Assembly: GCA_020650975.1 (NCBI GenBank)
Contig: JAIPMN010006811.1
Coordinates: 1 to 26,736, forward strand
Reading direction: 5' to 3'
DNA length: 26,736 nucleotides
Source of the DNA: Apostichopus californicus
Taxonomy: Eukaryota; Echinodermata; Holothuroidea; Aspidochirotida; Stichopodidae
In this document: piece after piece, positions 10,321 through 20,491 of the stretch
Numbering within the stretch: position 1 is the stretch's first letter
Layout of the letters: every line of letters starts with the position of its first letter
Made by a program: the position numbers and the translations under genes
Notes under the pieces: model-generated
Seen by the model: the letters and a program-made list of their open reading frames with translations, nothing else
Told to the model about the DNA's origin: nothing
Databases searched by the model: none

Positions 10321-10705
10321 CAAGAGATTAACCTTCTCCATAAAAACCAAGTCTTACTTCTACACTGTGCACAGCACAATACACTTAACAGATTACAGCT
10401 GTACGTACTGTACCGTGTGCTATTGCACTTGCATTCCCTGTTGAGTACAATTCTACCATGTAGTAAAGTTCTGCAGTATATTACTACAGCATTAGTTGTA
10501 TCTTCTGGTGTCGTTCGGGTGTAATTCTGCCTCAGATTACTCTTCTACAACTCATAAGCATCAGACAGTCCTACTGCTACATCACTCATTTGTACTGTAT
10601 AAAAGGACGTGCCAACACTAAATAAATGACAGATAGACAGTTCTACAACTGTGCCACAATTAATACTGTACCATGAATCCCATACCTTACAGGGTTTTTT
10701 TGGCG

Positions 10706-10740
10706 TGCAATGACCTTACCTGTCTCCTCGTTGGAATTGA
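10706..10740 (-). repeat. Splice-donor repeat core, reverse orientation (copy J)
   Basis: On the minus strand it reads CCAACGAGGAGACAGGTAAG, matching the 3' half of the family core. Only about 17 bases are shared, so it may be a worn fragment. Its donor-like site is in the sense orientation of the PIP5K1-like transcript. Confidence 0.4.
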
Positions 10741-10940
10741 GTGACTGTTCGCTAAGTGTCAGGCCTGGCCGAGTATTTCACAATTTTAGCTAATTGCTAT
10801 ATAATGCCACTGCATGAAAGGTCTAATGGCTACAAAAACAAAGTACCACTGGCAGTTTCCTTGAATTAATTTTAAGGCCTGAAGTGTGTACAGTTCTAAA
10901 CAGGTTAACAGACTACTGTACTGTACTACTAATATAGGTA

Positions 10941-10995
10941 CGTACAGTAGAACTAGAGTGCTAAGGTTGTGAGAAGACAGGTAAGTGAGGAAACC
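10941..10995 (+). repeat. Dispersed splice-donor repeat, copy C (3' part)
   Basis: Reads CGTACAGTAGAACTAGAGTG, then CTAAG, then the core GTTGTGAGAAGACAGGTAAG at 10966-10985 (one mismatch to copy A), then TGAGGAAACC. Confidence 0.65.
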
Positions 10996-11857
10996 ATATA
11001 TCTAAGTCACACAATAAAGCTGGCCAAAAAATATGGTTCTGCCACTATTATAGCTCTACTGTGTATGAACTAAATAAATATGTTACTCATTTTCATTTTT
11101 AAGATATTAAAATTACAAACAATTTTTTTTGTTGAAAGTCAAGTGTCCATACTTTCCATCAATTGCGGTATTTTTCTACCACTGTAGATCACCAAATAGC
11201 CAACTGAGAGTACTTCCCAACGTAACGATACTGACATAACTCATCCTCTTACGGTTTACAAATGTAATGCGAGTTTATATGTTAAAAAACACCAATACAC
11301 TATTTATTGCCCTTTAAAACTGTCAACTAATATATTGCAATTCTAAGAGCCCTTGAGTACTCATAGTGACAGGAGTCTTAAGATCTTAAAAGTGATGGGT
11401 GATTTAGTCTACATTAGCCTTACCATCCATACATTGACCTAATTTACATTCCCTACAGAGACTTGGTACTTCAGTACGGCATGAGATGGGAGTTCCGTGT
11501 TTTACGTACTGTAAACGGCTCTGTATCGTCCTAACTTCACAATCATCTAGTTCTCATTATCTACCAATGATCAATTGTGCCTGACCTGTCTTTCTTCACT
11601 GTTCTCTGTTTTTATGTTCTTCCTTTTAAATTCAACCCAGTTTAGTTTGTATTTAAATTAATACAAAACAGCAGAGAAAAACCAATATTACTCTTTTGTC
11701 ATGACTGGACTGGATGTAAACTGTAAACACGAATGTATCAGATTTTGCAGGCTCTTTCAAGGTTTTTGATTTAATAGAAATCCATTTAACAATTTGGTCC
11801 TGAAGCCAAATGCCTAGCCGAGTTTGGAAAATGTACAGTGTGTTTGCAATTTCGGCA

Positions 11858-11895
11858 ATGCTTACCTGCCTCCTCTGTACCTTTCAACTCTGGCA
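11858..11895 (-). repeat. Splice-donor repeat core, reverse orientation (copy K)
   Basis: The minus strand reads GGTACAGAGGAGGCAGGTAAG-like sequence (first base shared with flank), one mismatch from GGAGACAGGTAAG. Short match only; it could be chance given how brief it is. Confidence 0.35.
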
Positions 11896-12033
11896 TCTAG
11901 AGTACGAAATGTTCAGAACTCGCTCAAACAAATTGGACACAGAGGTACAGTACGAGAGAGAATAAAAACAAAATCTGTTATAAATTACGACAGAACCACA
12001 CTATTAACCTGGTTTGGATATTTGTATCCGCAA

Positions 12034-12060
12034 CTCACCTGTCTCCACACAACTGCCCTC
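12034..12060 (-). repeat. Splice-donor repeat core, reverse orientation (copy L)
   Basis: The minus strand reads GCAGTTGTGTGGAGACAGGT followed by GAGTTG, matching GTTGTGAGGAGACAGGTAAG with few differences. The GT is again in a good 5' splice context in the gene's sense. Confidence 0.4.
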
Positions 12061-12295
12061 ATCATTTCCCTACAGATCAACCACTCTCTGATCTGATGTC
12101 TTCCCTATTCTACCATTTGATCCTTCTAGCAAGACTACACACATGTACAATACTCTATATGTATGGAGTTTAGAGTAAAGGGATATAAGTAAATAACAGT
12201 TAGCACCCCTCCTCCCCAACAGTGCACCATACTACCACCCAATGCTCCTTTGACACCCAACAAACTGGAGAAGCAAGACTTTGACTCCCATTAAC

Positions 12296-12351
12296 ACCAC
12301 ACCTCTGACACCGCACCTATGACACCGCACCTCTGAAACTGCACCTATGAC
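12296..12351 (+). repeat. 14-bp minisatellite, four copies
   Basis: Four adjacent 14-bp units, ACCACACCTCTGAC, ACCGCACCTATGAC, ACCGCACCTCTGAA and ACTGCACCTATGAC, alternating CTC and CTA at the variable site. Confidence 0.9.
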
Positions 12352-12417
12352 GTGGCCTTGCAATATACTGTACATTGCAGTAAAACTTTATTTGACACAG
12401 TTTTTGATCAAACCTGA

Positions 12418-12480
12418 GCACTGTACTGTATGTGCCCTAATGTATTTTACCACTAGAGTGTGCACTGTACTGTATGTGCC
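12418..12480 (+). repeat. 19-bp direct repeat
   Basis: GCACTGTACTGTATGTGCC occurs at 12418-12436 and again at 12462-12480, with a period of 44 bp; the intervening sequence is unrelated. Confidence 0.85.
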
Positions 12481-13280
12481 TCTATAAACTGTTCCAGTTG
12501 TAGGAGACTTTAAACAAAAACATGATGTCAAAGCTATTGACAATATCTCTTTTTAATTTGTTCCTGTGTTGACCAATTTTTCTTTATTTTGACAGTTAAT
12601 CTAAGCATCCTGTCACATCTACCTGTGTTCCACCCCCACTCCCCTCCCCCTCCCTATGGTGAGTCATCTGCTCCACGTTTCCACACACTGAAATTACTAA
12701 GTACCTGATTCTTGTATTTATAACTGTACACTCTGATGAACAATCATTACTACTGTTGCTGAATAGAAACTACAGTAATGCTGCTCAAAGTTGGAAGTGG
12801 GAGGTTGTTGAGAACCACTTGAAGAGGCATTTTTGAAGAGGCATCTCGTTTCACATACACGGGTAATATAAAACTGTTATCCTACAGTATGTATTGCACA
12901 AATGCACTAATACAAATGCACTGTTGTCAGTCTGAAAATCTTTGTACTTTTACTGCGGTACATTCCAGATTCCAGAATGTACCGTAGTACGTAGATGAGG
13001 CTATTAAACTTGTTTCCCTGTGCACCAAGTAATAACTACATGTGATTCCAATTTTCACTTCAAATAAGAATAACAGTCACATGGTATCATACAAACTTAT
13101 CATACAAATTGGCATACAAATAATATATAATATTAAAACTCATTGTATTTCACAAAGAAACAGTGCCCGGGTAAAATATGCTCTCTGAGAAAGCCATACC
13201 TGGTACTAGGTAGCTTGTACACAGTTCAATGTACAGTAACTCTAAAAGTATGGTAGCAATGAGCAAAAGTATTGAAGCAA

Positions 13281-13386
13281 TGGGCGGTTAAGGGTCAAAG
13301 GTTACCACTTGGTCACTCTAGACAGGGTAGAGCGAGGGTGCAGAGGTTTTGAGGAGACAGACCTGTAAGTGAACTAGCGAAGAAAA
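13281..13386 (+). repeat. Dispersed splice-donor repeat, copy D
   Basis: GGGCGGTTAAGGGTCAAAGG, ACCACTTGGTCACTCTAGAC and AGGGTAGAGC align with the middle of copy A at about 2450. The core is altered to GGTTTTGAGGAGACAG with ACCT inserted before GTAAGTGA, so this copy has lost the perfect donor. Confidence 0.7.
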
Positions 13387-14626
13387 TCAGACTTACTCTG
13401 AAAGTGTTGGAGCAATGACTTCCTTTAAAACTCATTAGAACTTTAAATGGATATTTTCAAGTTATTATCAAAATTAATATATATAACTGAAAAGATATTG
13501 TACAAAACAATTTTTATAGCTGCATTTTGGATTGGATTGTAAATTTATATCACTTTGACAGTAAGTTGATAGTAGGTTGTTGACATTGACTGCGGTAAAC
13601 AGAAAGCTTCATCTGGCATTTATAGAATTAGAGACTGTAGACCAATGGTTCATAAATTTCAATGATCATATAGTTAAAAGCCACACAGACTTCAATGACC
13701 AGTGAACGTTCAAACTCAGAGAGTCACCATCGAAATACTTCACACTACATTTAAGGCGAAGTGTTGGTTGACCAAGCAATCGATCCAACCATGATACAAA
13801 TATTACAGTAGCATACTACTAATAGTGTAACCCATGGAATTGTTGATGTTCATGTAAATCAGTCTCATTTGACAGTACATGTCACACCGACAATTGTTTT
13901 TACGGGGACACAGCCATTTAAAACTTACTGCTGAGTCACAGCTACATTCACTAAGATTGTAACTTTTGTCCTTTTTGCTTCAGAAATAAATGCTGTGACT
14001 GGTGTTGGCTAAGTATTATGATGTGCTCCAATTATTTTAAAAGAATAAATGTGCCCCCATTACAGTACCACAAAGTACAGCACTAACAGTACAGTGTTAT
14101 GATGTCACTGTTGCATTGCAGGTGGCATACATGTATATATATATCACTACTGTAGCAGGCATTGTACAGCATTTGACAATTTTAGCCATTGGCTACAATC
14201 AAGTTCCCACTGACTTTTTACCTAAAAAACAACACACGTTGATCAGTTAGAGTAGCTCTAGGCTTTTGATAACAGCACGATAATATTTGCTGATCATAAG
14301 CGACCATGATATGGGGATTTATACTGTATGGATGTTACTATACGTACAGTATGTAAATCACGATGATTCTTTGTATTACGACAATTGCTAACTGACTTAC
14401 TGTAAAATGTGTTTACTGTATGTCCTTAATCTCTACTGGCCGAAAGATGCCTGGGCATATATGTATCCTACAGCACTGGAAAATGGCCAATTCTACCGGC
14501 ATTTAGCGAAATCAAAATAGCCGGGATTACGAGGCCTGTGGCCATGTCAACTGTTCTACTGCACGTGCCTGTATACAAAATCTAGGTTGTGAATGATGTG
14601 TTGTACTGTACTGTATATTTAGAGGA

Positions 14627-14761
14627 GAGGAGATTGATACCATCCACTTCTGTCCTCCTATCGTTAGCAGGAAACTTGGATTCAAGGAGAACAATTTCAA
14701 TAGATGACAACGGCATGCAAAAAGACACAGAATTTGAGACTGCTACACAAAGTGCTTTAGG
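14627..14761 (+). other. Possible plus-strand exon (unassigned)
   Basis: A plus-strand segment runs from an acceptor-like ACTGTATATTTAG (ending at about 14621) to a donor-like TTTAG|GTTTGT. It is open and reads RRLIPSTSVLLSLAGN, then LDSRRTISIDDNG and MQKDTEFETATQSALG, with a protein-like mix of Ser/Thr and acidic residues. No family is recognised. The reverse strand is also open here, and no neighbouring plus-strand exon was found, so it may be chance or an exon of an unseen antisense transcript. Confidence 0.22.
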
Positions 14762-15224
14762 TTTGTCATAAAATCAGCACCATACAAATTCCAAGAAAGC
14801 ATAGATTGCTTTCATTTCTGATGGTACACAAACTTGTTTTCAAAATCTTATAAATTAGACAGTAGAAGATCTTTCCAAACTGGTATACAAGGTACAATTC
14901 TAGAGTGTTGCTCAAGAGGCAATAAATTTTACCATGAGAATTCATCCCAAGCATGCAGTGTGGTTTAATTAATTTTCATTCCAAACATGCTGTGCAGGTC
15001 TTGAGTAAAATTGTCTAGCTACAGTAGTACCATCACTATCATCGTGTCACAAGAAAACAGCTGTAAAATCCCCTGCAGCAAGGTTAAATCAATATCAAAC
15101 AATAGAGATGATCTCCACAATACCAACAGTGCCTATTGTGTGCCTCTACTAGACAGGTATACAACATACAAGATTACATCATACGCAGCCTGGCTGCGGG
15201 ATGCTGCAGCCCCCTCAGCGACAG

Positions 15225-15297
15225 AATAATAATATTAATAATAATAACAACAATAATAACAACAACAATAATAATGACAACAATAAGAATAATAATC
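15225..15297 (+). repeat. AAT/AAC microsatellite
   Basis: Imperfect trinucleotide array alternating AAT and AAC with occasional GAC and AAG. It creates long isoleucine/threonine or valine/isoleucine frames on both strands that are not genes. Confidence 0.95.
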
Positions 15298-15484
15298 AGC
15301 ATTTTACTTTTACGACTCTTCAGAACCACAAATGTTGGAGAAACCTGCAAGGGCTTATGGATTATAGCTAACACGCCGGGTGGCTTCCAATTCAACATTT
15401 TTTACTCAAATTTGGAATCTTTTCAATTTAGAAAGTCATTTCAGATGGGAAAACTGTAGAATTACTTTACCCACCTTACTATGA

Positions 15485-15526
15485 CCTGGTCGGTTATCGA
15501 ACACGGAACCTCCCGATTGCTAAGCC
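15485..15526 (-). repeat. tRNA-derived SINE-like fragment
   Basis: On the minus strand it reads GGCTTAGCAATCGGGAGG, then TTCCGTGTTCGATAACCGACC. The part GGGAGGTTCCGTGTTCGATAACC resembles the variable loop and T arm of a tRNA, with the GTTCGA centre of the Pol III B box. The anticodon region is shortened, so it cannot be a working tRNA. The downstream tail, AGGTCATAGTAAGGTGGG, is unlike tRNA and would be the body of a SINE. Confidence 0.4.
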
Positions 15527-15793
15527 AAAATGAACCTAGCAAAATCTCACAACGTAGCATTATATAATAGAATACCAGTACTACACAAGGTAAACGGGAA
15601 GAACTTTTAACGTAATTAACAACTGAGTAAACAATGCTTTTCATCTGTCTGATTCCTGAGTGATCTCTGATTGATTTAAGTTATCTACTCTGTAAGCGAT
15701 ATGAGGCAGTCCTGAGAGAGACTAGAGAGAGAAGGATCTACAGATTGCTATCATGTATACAACTTAGGATTACTTTAATACAGCATAGCAAAT

Positions 15794-15804
15794 GGGGGGG
15801 GGGG
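15794..15804 (+). repeat. Poly-G run
   Basis: Eleven consecutive G bases, followed by AGGGG. Confidence 0.9.
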
Positions 15805-16818
15805 AGGGGTTATAGTGCGATGGAAATGGAGAGAACTATTGTGATATTTAACTAATAACTACACTGTAAACCTCATGTAGATAACTATAAGTGATGTGTC
15901 CACAGACACAGAATTCATTTCCCAATAAACTGTATATTTCTGAGAACAACAAACCACAGTACTCAGATTTTGTTTTCATTTTGGAGATCTAAAATTTTAT
16001 AAGTCTTTTTCATTTTCAATGGTAAGTTGCACAGAAAACTCCACTTAAGTCTGTATGACAATACCTCCCTGTAATAGCTCAATGTATATATATCCAGCAT
16101 AATATTCGGTGCACAAACGTTTTTTTGCATTACAACCGCTGGCCTCCATTTTACCCACTACATCCAGGTCACAGCTGACTTTCTGTTCTTACCCAAATCT
16201 AAGTGTAAGTTCTACACCGGCTGTTTCCTTCTCTTCTCAGATTCAATTGTTTACAATAGATTATAATTTAACAATGGGTTAGAAACGACTGGTTAATATT
16301 ACATCCTTGTTTTATGCTATTAAAAGTCAATGGACTTGATGACTCACATATTCGTGTTTTCTAGAAACATAGAACACTGTAAGGTGGACCTGATTCGAAT
16401 GACCTATATTAGTTAAACAATGACTCACAAACTCACCATTGTTATAAAATGTTGTTCAATGTTTGCTCATTCCATCAAATAATTTGCAGTGTTATTTTAC
16501 ACAGCACATGTCAATCATCATCTCTCCAATTACTTCTTTAACCTCCAACAATACAGCTATAGGGCACTCTTGCTTAAGGAGCTTATAGCATACAGTACAG
16601 TAGCCTGTGCTAAGAATAAAATACCATTAACATGTTTACTGGAAATGTGCAGGACTTTGCTGACCCTTAACACAGCAACTCATAGATAGTGTTCAGTCGT
16701 TGTACATGATGAAACATTTGGAGGACAAATCTAGAAAAAAAAACTGTATTATATCAAAATTAAAACAGCTTTTTCCACTGGTTGTACTATTATAATGCAT
16801 ATTGATACTAATATCATG

Positions 16819-16896
16819 ATTCCATAGCAAAAGCCATTCATTAATGTACAGTAGTTCATTCCATAGCAAAAGCCATTCATTAATGTACAGTAGTTC
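16819..16896 (+). repeat. 39-bp tandem duplication, two copies
   Basis: Units 16819-16857 and 16858-16896 are identical, beginning ATTCCATAGCAAAAGCCATT and ending with ATGTACAGTAGTTC. Because 39 is a multiple of three, the minus strand reads a repeated NELLYINEWLLLW peptide, which is a by-product of the duplication. Confidence 0.95.
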
Positions 16897-18151
16897 ATTA
16901 ATCAAATTTTCATTTATTTTTATATCTACTGTACCCAATGTTTTCAAAACTTTGCATATGTGTATAAGAAACTGAATTTTCTTTCCATTTATATTGGTTC
17001 TGTATACACTACTGTAGTATTAAATGACAATAAAATGTTCCCATCGCAATGCCTTTTATTAGCTCAATAATCAGGTATTTCTAATAGCAGGCAATCTTTA
17101 ATTTTTAATTTTTTAATTTTTTAATCTTTAATAATCTCCATGTACAGTTGTACTATAATTTTTCAAATTATTCACATACATGTGCAACAATAAACAAATT
17201 AAATTTTTTCCTCACACAAGTAAAACAAAAACGTCAGGCTTTAAAACTCCAACATTCTGCATGCAATTAACTTCAGCTTTGATACAGTACAGACCCTTCA
17301 GTTTTGGAATATCTGTCCTTGTTATTATGACCTTGATCAGGACTTGCTCAAAATGTTGCATGTTTGTCATGTACAGTATACTACTGTATAGGCTCGCGTA
17401 TTACATCTGGGCATCAACAAGGAAGGTGTTTTCCCCACTCCGCGAGAAATTTGTTATTATTAATTTCATCAGGATAAATTGCAGGTTGATTTCTATAGGA
17501 AATCTATAAATGCACTAATATCACTGTACAACTGAAAATGGAAACTGCTTTGAAACATGACCCACTGTACAGCACTGTTGGTCAGACAGACAGAAGGCTG
17601 AGAAATATAACAGTGATGATGCTTTGTCGAGTTGTATTATTTAAATGGACAGTTTTCGCACTTATGAATTAACCATTGGAAAAGAAGAAAAAAAGAGAAA
17701 GAAAAACAGGTCATCAATTAAAAAAAAATAGGCAAATTATTACAGTTACAATTGGTACAATTTCCTATTATGATATTACTATGTGGAAGCATGTACACAA
17801 TTTCACTCAATGATATATGCACTGTATTACTGTACCTTGACAGAACATTAAACTTAATTAACTTTTGGGTACACTGTGCATGCATATCAAACAATGTACA
17901 CTAATGCAGGTAAGACTGTATACACAGTACTGTTGTAGTACAACACTGTGTGCCGTGGTCAATGCAGCATAATACGAGGCTCAGTAGTACATTACCAAGC
18001 ATTTGTTACTACATACAGTTTACTATCTTGTCCTCTTCTACAATATATCAAGTGAACACAAATTCCCAGTTTTCAAATCACTGAACCGGTAAATACTATG
18101 ACATGCAGTAAATCTATAGCAAAACTCCCATTCTCTTTGATGTTTCAAAAC

Positions 18152-18155
18152 TTAA
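18152..18155 (+). repeat. Left TTAA flank (target-site duplication) of the Kolobok-like element
   Basis: TTAA directly abuts the left inverted repeat and is matched by TTAA at 19618-19621 beside the right one. A four-base TTAA duplication is a feature of Kolobok and piggyBac superfamilies. Confidence 0.7.
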
Positions 18156-18175
18156 AGAGGTTATGAAATGAAAAA
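18156..18175 (+). repeat. Left terminal inverted repeat of the Kolobok-like element
   Basis: AGAGGTTATGAAATGAAAAA, exactly matching the reverse complement of 19598-19617. Confidence 0.9.
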
Positions 18176-18340
18176 TTTTCATGGCTTAGAATGGTTTATC
18201 TACATTACTACAACACCATCCATGCACAACTTTCCGTAAATACGGCTTCAAACGCCAGAAATTCGCTGTCAAAGTATTCCCCAGAGACCTCTCGAGCTGC
18301 CTCTCGTAAAAAAAAGCAAAGCTGCCCACCGCAGTTCATC

Positions 18341-18348
18341 TGACGTCA
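18341..18348 (+). promoter_or_regulatory. CRE palindrome upstream of the P2X7-like remnant
   Basis: A perfect TGACGTCA, the full CREB/ATF site, lies 103 bp before the ATG at 18451 and 185 bp from the element's left end. A second copy lies in the mirror position at the other end. The likely role is a promoter element of the transposon gene (inference). Confidence 0.5.
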
Positions 18349-18450
18349 TCAAAGGAACCATTTCAGCCAAAGCCGACTCCCCGCTGTTTACCGATACGGC
18401 GTTACACAGTTTACTACATGTAACCACAACACTCTTCTCATCAATTGAAA

Positions 18451-18727
18451 ATGTCTTCTCCCGAATCTTCTGATTCCGAGGAAATCTCTTAGGACATTCG
18501 TAAGCTTTGACGAAAATTATTTTCTTGAGGAAGAAGAGGAGGAAATAGTTTTCGAAGGTTATGAAGATAATATCGGTGTTTTTCCCTATCAATTGAGCCC
18601 CTTGCAGAAGAATTGTAAAACGATCCCGGTGGCCGAGACGCGTCGCTGCCGATCGAAGTCCCCGAGCAGAACGGTTGGACGACCCTGAACCGAAACTGGT
18701 CGGTTGAGCATAAACAAAACCACCGTT
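18451..18727 (+). pseudogene. P2X7-like acidic N-terminal protein remnant, frameshifted
   Basis: The ATG at 18451 opens MSSPESSDSEEIS and then hits TAG (18490-18492). In the next frame, from about 18503, it resumes SFDENYFLEEEEEEIVFEGY, then EDNIGVFPYQ. At 18593 one T appears lost, and the third frame continues EPLAEEL, a TAA at 18616, then NDPGGRDASLPIEVPEQN to a TAA near 18727. The order acidic cluster, EGYE, PYQFEPLAEE resembles the start of the many invertebrate proteins annotated as P2X7-like, whose C-terminal cysteine-rich domain is not found here. At least two frameshifts and one stop break the frame, so it is a pseudogene. Family assignment rests on remembered patterns; the function of these proteins is unknown to me. 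An upstream CRE lies at 18341. Confidence 0.5.
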
Positions 18728-19135
18728 ATTAAGACCATCATATGATTTAAATTATCTCGAATGTCGATGATCCTGCTACTTAACTTCGTAGCGAAGCTTC
18801 TAGAATGTTGTGTCTTACAGTGCAAGGAAAATGTGACATTCTGTACATTGCAACCCTATAGTACTAGTAGTGGTAACATGGGGTCTCGACCTAACTAATA
18901 GACGTTGTATAACAGGCTAGCCCGTGTAATTGTATCATCCAACTGTTACGTAAAATCACAACACAACGCCAGTTTTACCACAAAAGAAAACTTGCAGATC
19001 TAGTATTGATTGTTCTAAAACCAACTGGCTTTAAAATTTGTGCGAAATATTAGGTAACCATAAAAAAATCGTCATTTGCTGTATCAAGGAGGCCTAGGCT
19101 ATGGTCATAACAAGTAATTTGGCAACAGTATAGGC

Positions 19136-19285
19136 CTACAGGCACTCGTAACGTTGTGTATGTGTAGTGTTTTGAGCGAGTCGTGTTCAAATTCTTCGAT
19201 TTCTGTCATATTTTGGAAAAGCTTGCAGTAGAAATCCGTCTTTACTTGTGGTGGAGCAGCCTGATACCACATATCGGCTCTGCAT
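19136..19285 (-). pseudogene. THAP-like zinc-finger N-terminus, broken (putative transposase start)
   Basis: The minus-strand ATG at 19285 reads MQSRYVVSGCSTTSKDGFLL, then QAFPKYDRNRRI, then TGA at 19189-19187; the same frame goes on TRLAQNTTHTQRYECL to a TAG at 19138-19136. THAP domains read M..xC-V.xGC.N.S..G..LH.FPKD...R..W......R. Here the second Cys (C10), the TSKDG turn, FPK and the Arg cluster are in register. The first zinc Cys is Tyr (position 5), and the expected Trp codon is TGA. The later Cys and His ligands are absent. It is therefore a decayed THAP finger, which in a Kolobok transposase would bind the terminal repeats. Alternatively it could be a host THAP gene fragment, but the position inside the element argues against that. 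Confidence 0.55.
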
Positions 19286-19436
19286 TTTTAACATTTACGA
19301 GATAAATTTACGTAAAAACAAACTCCAAACACCAAATCTCAATTACTACGGAGCACTGCAACAGTGTAATGGTGTGTGTTCTCAGACGTTTAAGAATGTA
19401 AACATAGCGTCTCGGAAGTGAGCTGAGTTCCTCGAC

Positions 19437-19444
19437 TGACGTCA
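19437..19444 (-). promoter_or_regulatory. CRE palindrome upstream of the THAP-like remnant
   Basis: A second perfect TGACGTCA, 152 bp before the minus-strand ATG at 19285 and 173 bp from the element's right end, mirroring the site at 18341. I found no other TGACGTCA in the window. Confidence 0.5.
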
Positions 19445-19597
19445 CGCCGCGTTACCGTAAATACAACAATTTTTAGAAAGTTTTTATTACCCTCGAACTT
19501 TTTATCGTTTATTCCTCGAGGATGCAAGCTTCGTTTGACACAAATTGGGTATCATTGGAAAGCTACGAGTGTACAGAATACGATGATAAAGAATTTT

Positions 19598-19617
19598 TTT
19601 TTCATTTCATAACCTCT
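19598..19617 (-). repeat. Right terminal inverted repeat of the Kolobok-like element
   Basis: The reverse complement is AGAGGTTATGAAATGAAAAA, identical to 18156-18175. Confidence 0.9.
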
Positions 19618-19621
19618 TTAA
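19618..19621 (+). repeat. Right TTAA flank of the Kolobok-like element
   Basis: TTAA matches the left flank at 18152-18155 and completes the presumed target-site duplication. Confidence 0.7.
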
Positions 19622-20319
19622 GCATGAAATTTTCATTCTTCAGAAATATGCCTCAATTGCCAGAAAGCTTTCTTGTTTACCATGCAATCTTCACTTTTAT
19701 GATGTATGCATTACACTTTTGTTTATGTACATTCTTTCGACTGATTTTTTGGCTTTCTGAACATTTTATACTGCTTATTTATTCCATACTTCTGTTTGTA
19801 CATACTTTGAGGGGTCTGACTCAGATCACTAACTCAACATACTGTATGACTTGGTACTGTAAGTCATTACATTTTAAATTTCAATTACTAAGACTTCTTT
19901 CTGCATACACAGATCTGTCAAGACTGGTTAGTTCTGAGATGGTAACATGGCATTGTCAAGAAGTTGATTGAAATCCTTATTTTAAAATGACACATGTATT
20001 TTTAAATGACACAAGTATGTTGACTGTTAGATTGTAGCTCTACCATTTTGTGATGGTACCAAAAACTTAATGTGACACAAATTTGTCAACACATTTCTGT
20101 ACATGTTTCCAACTGAACTGGTATATGTTTCAACATGCATTTCTAAATACTGAGGTTAAGATCAAGAATACTTTTACACAAAAATATCAAGACAAACATT
20201 ACATTCCTTTCCTAACTCCATTTTATACACACACCAAAAAAAACCTACAAAATTAATTTAATTTCAACATAATATCTTAGACACAGTAACAGTACATTGT
20301 CGGAGAGGAGACAGATCTA

Positions 20320-20340
20320 TGAGAGAGAGAGAGAAGGGAG
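20320..20340 (+). repeat. GA microsatellite
   Basis: GAGAGAGAGAGAGAAGGGAG. Confidence 0.85.
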
Positions 20341-20466
20341 GTGATCTGGTGATGTAAATAACTTAGTTTTAATTCCTTGCCTAGATCAGGAATGGAATTT
20401 GTACTCACTACACACTCAACAGACACACTGGTGACTATTCATCTCCATGGTACATGGTGCCATACA

Positions 20467-20491
20467 TGTGTGTGTGTGTGTGTGTGTGTGT
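20467..20491 (+). repeat. TG microsatellite
   Basis: About twelve uninterrupted TG units following CATACA. Confidence 0.95.

Larger units (their letters stand above)
9156..18155 (-). other. PIP5K1-like intron 1, 3' portion
   Basis: AT-rich intron rich in TACTGTAC/GTACAGTA words. It holds a poly-G run (10310-10320), a splice-donor repeat copy at 10941-10995 and one at 13281-13386, reverse-oriented core matches near 10711, 11861 and 12034, a 14-bp minisatellite (12296-12351), a 19-bp direct repeat (12418-12480), a possible plus-strand exon (14627-14761), an AAT/AAC microsatellite (15225-15297), a tRNA-like SINE fragment (15485-15526), a poly-G run (15794-15804) and a 39-bp tandem duplication (16819-16896). 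Between these no further exon is supported. Confidence 0.75.
18156..19617 (+). mobile_element. Decayed Kolobok-like DNA transposon (TTAA, RRRGG termini)
   Basis: A 1462-bp unit bounded by perfect 20-bp inverted repeats and TTAA on both sides. The termini begin AGAGG, which fits the 5'-RRRGG rule given for Kolobok transposons; piggyBac shares TTAA but begins CCY. Inside are two broken gene pieces in convergent orientation: an acidic P2X7-like N-terminus on the plus strand (18451-18727) and a THAP-like zinc-finger start on the minus strand (19285-19136). THAP domains occur at the start of Kolobok transposases, so the three signs agree. The element is richer in CpG than the surrounding intron. 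No DDE catalytic core is visible, so it is internally deleted or decayed and cannot move by itself. It lies within intron 1 of the PIP5K1-like gene. Confidence 0.75.

Noticed and set aside
15136..15459. Ile/Thr-rich frames on both strands
   Set aside because: Produced by the AAT/AAC microsatellite.
15485..15526. Functional tRNA gene
   Set aside because: Only the T-arm-like half is present; the anticodon arm and acceptor stem cannot be formed.
16693..16947. Repeated NELLYINEWLLLW peptide on the minus strand
   Set aside because: Follows from the 39-bp tandem duplication, whose length is a multiple of three.
18269..18592. 107-codon minus-strand frame inside the transposon
   Set aside because: It is antisense to the acidic P2X7-like remnant; its Phe/Leu-rich start is the reverse of GAA/GAG codons.
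18156..19617. piggyBac assignment for the TTAA element
   Set aside because: piggyBac ends begin CCY; these begin AGAGG, and a THAP-like start is present, so Kolobok fits better.
19522..19971. Longest open frame in the window (149 codons, plus strand)
   Set aside because: It runs across the right inverted repeat and TTAA of the transposon into intron sequence; composition is that of AT-rich DNA (F, L, I, Y, S), with no domain and no splice logic.
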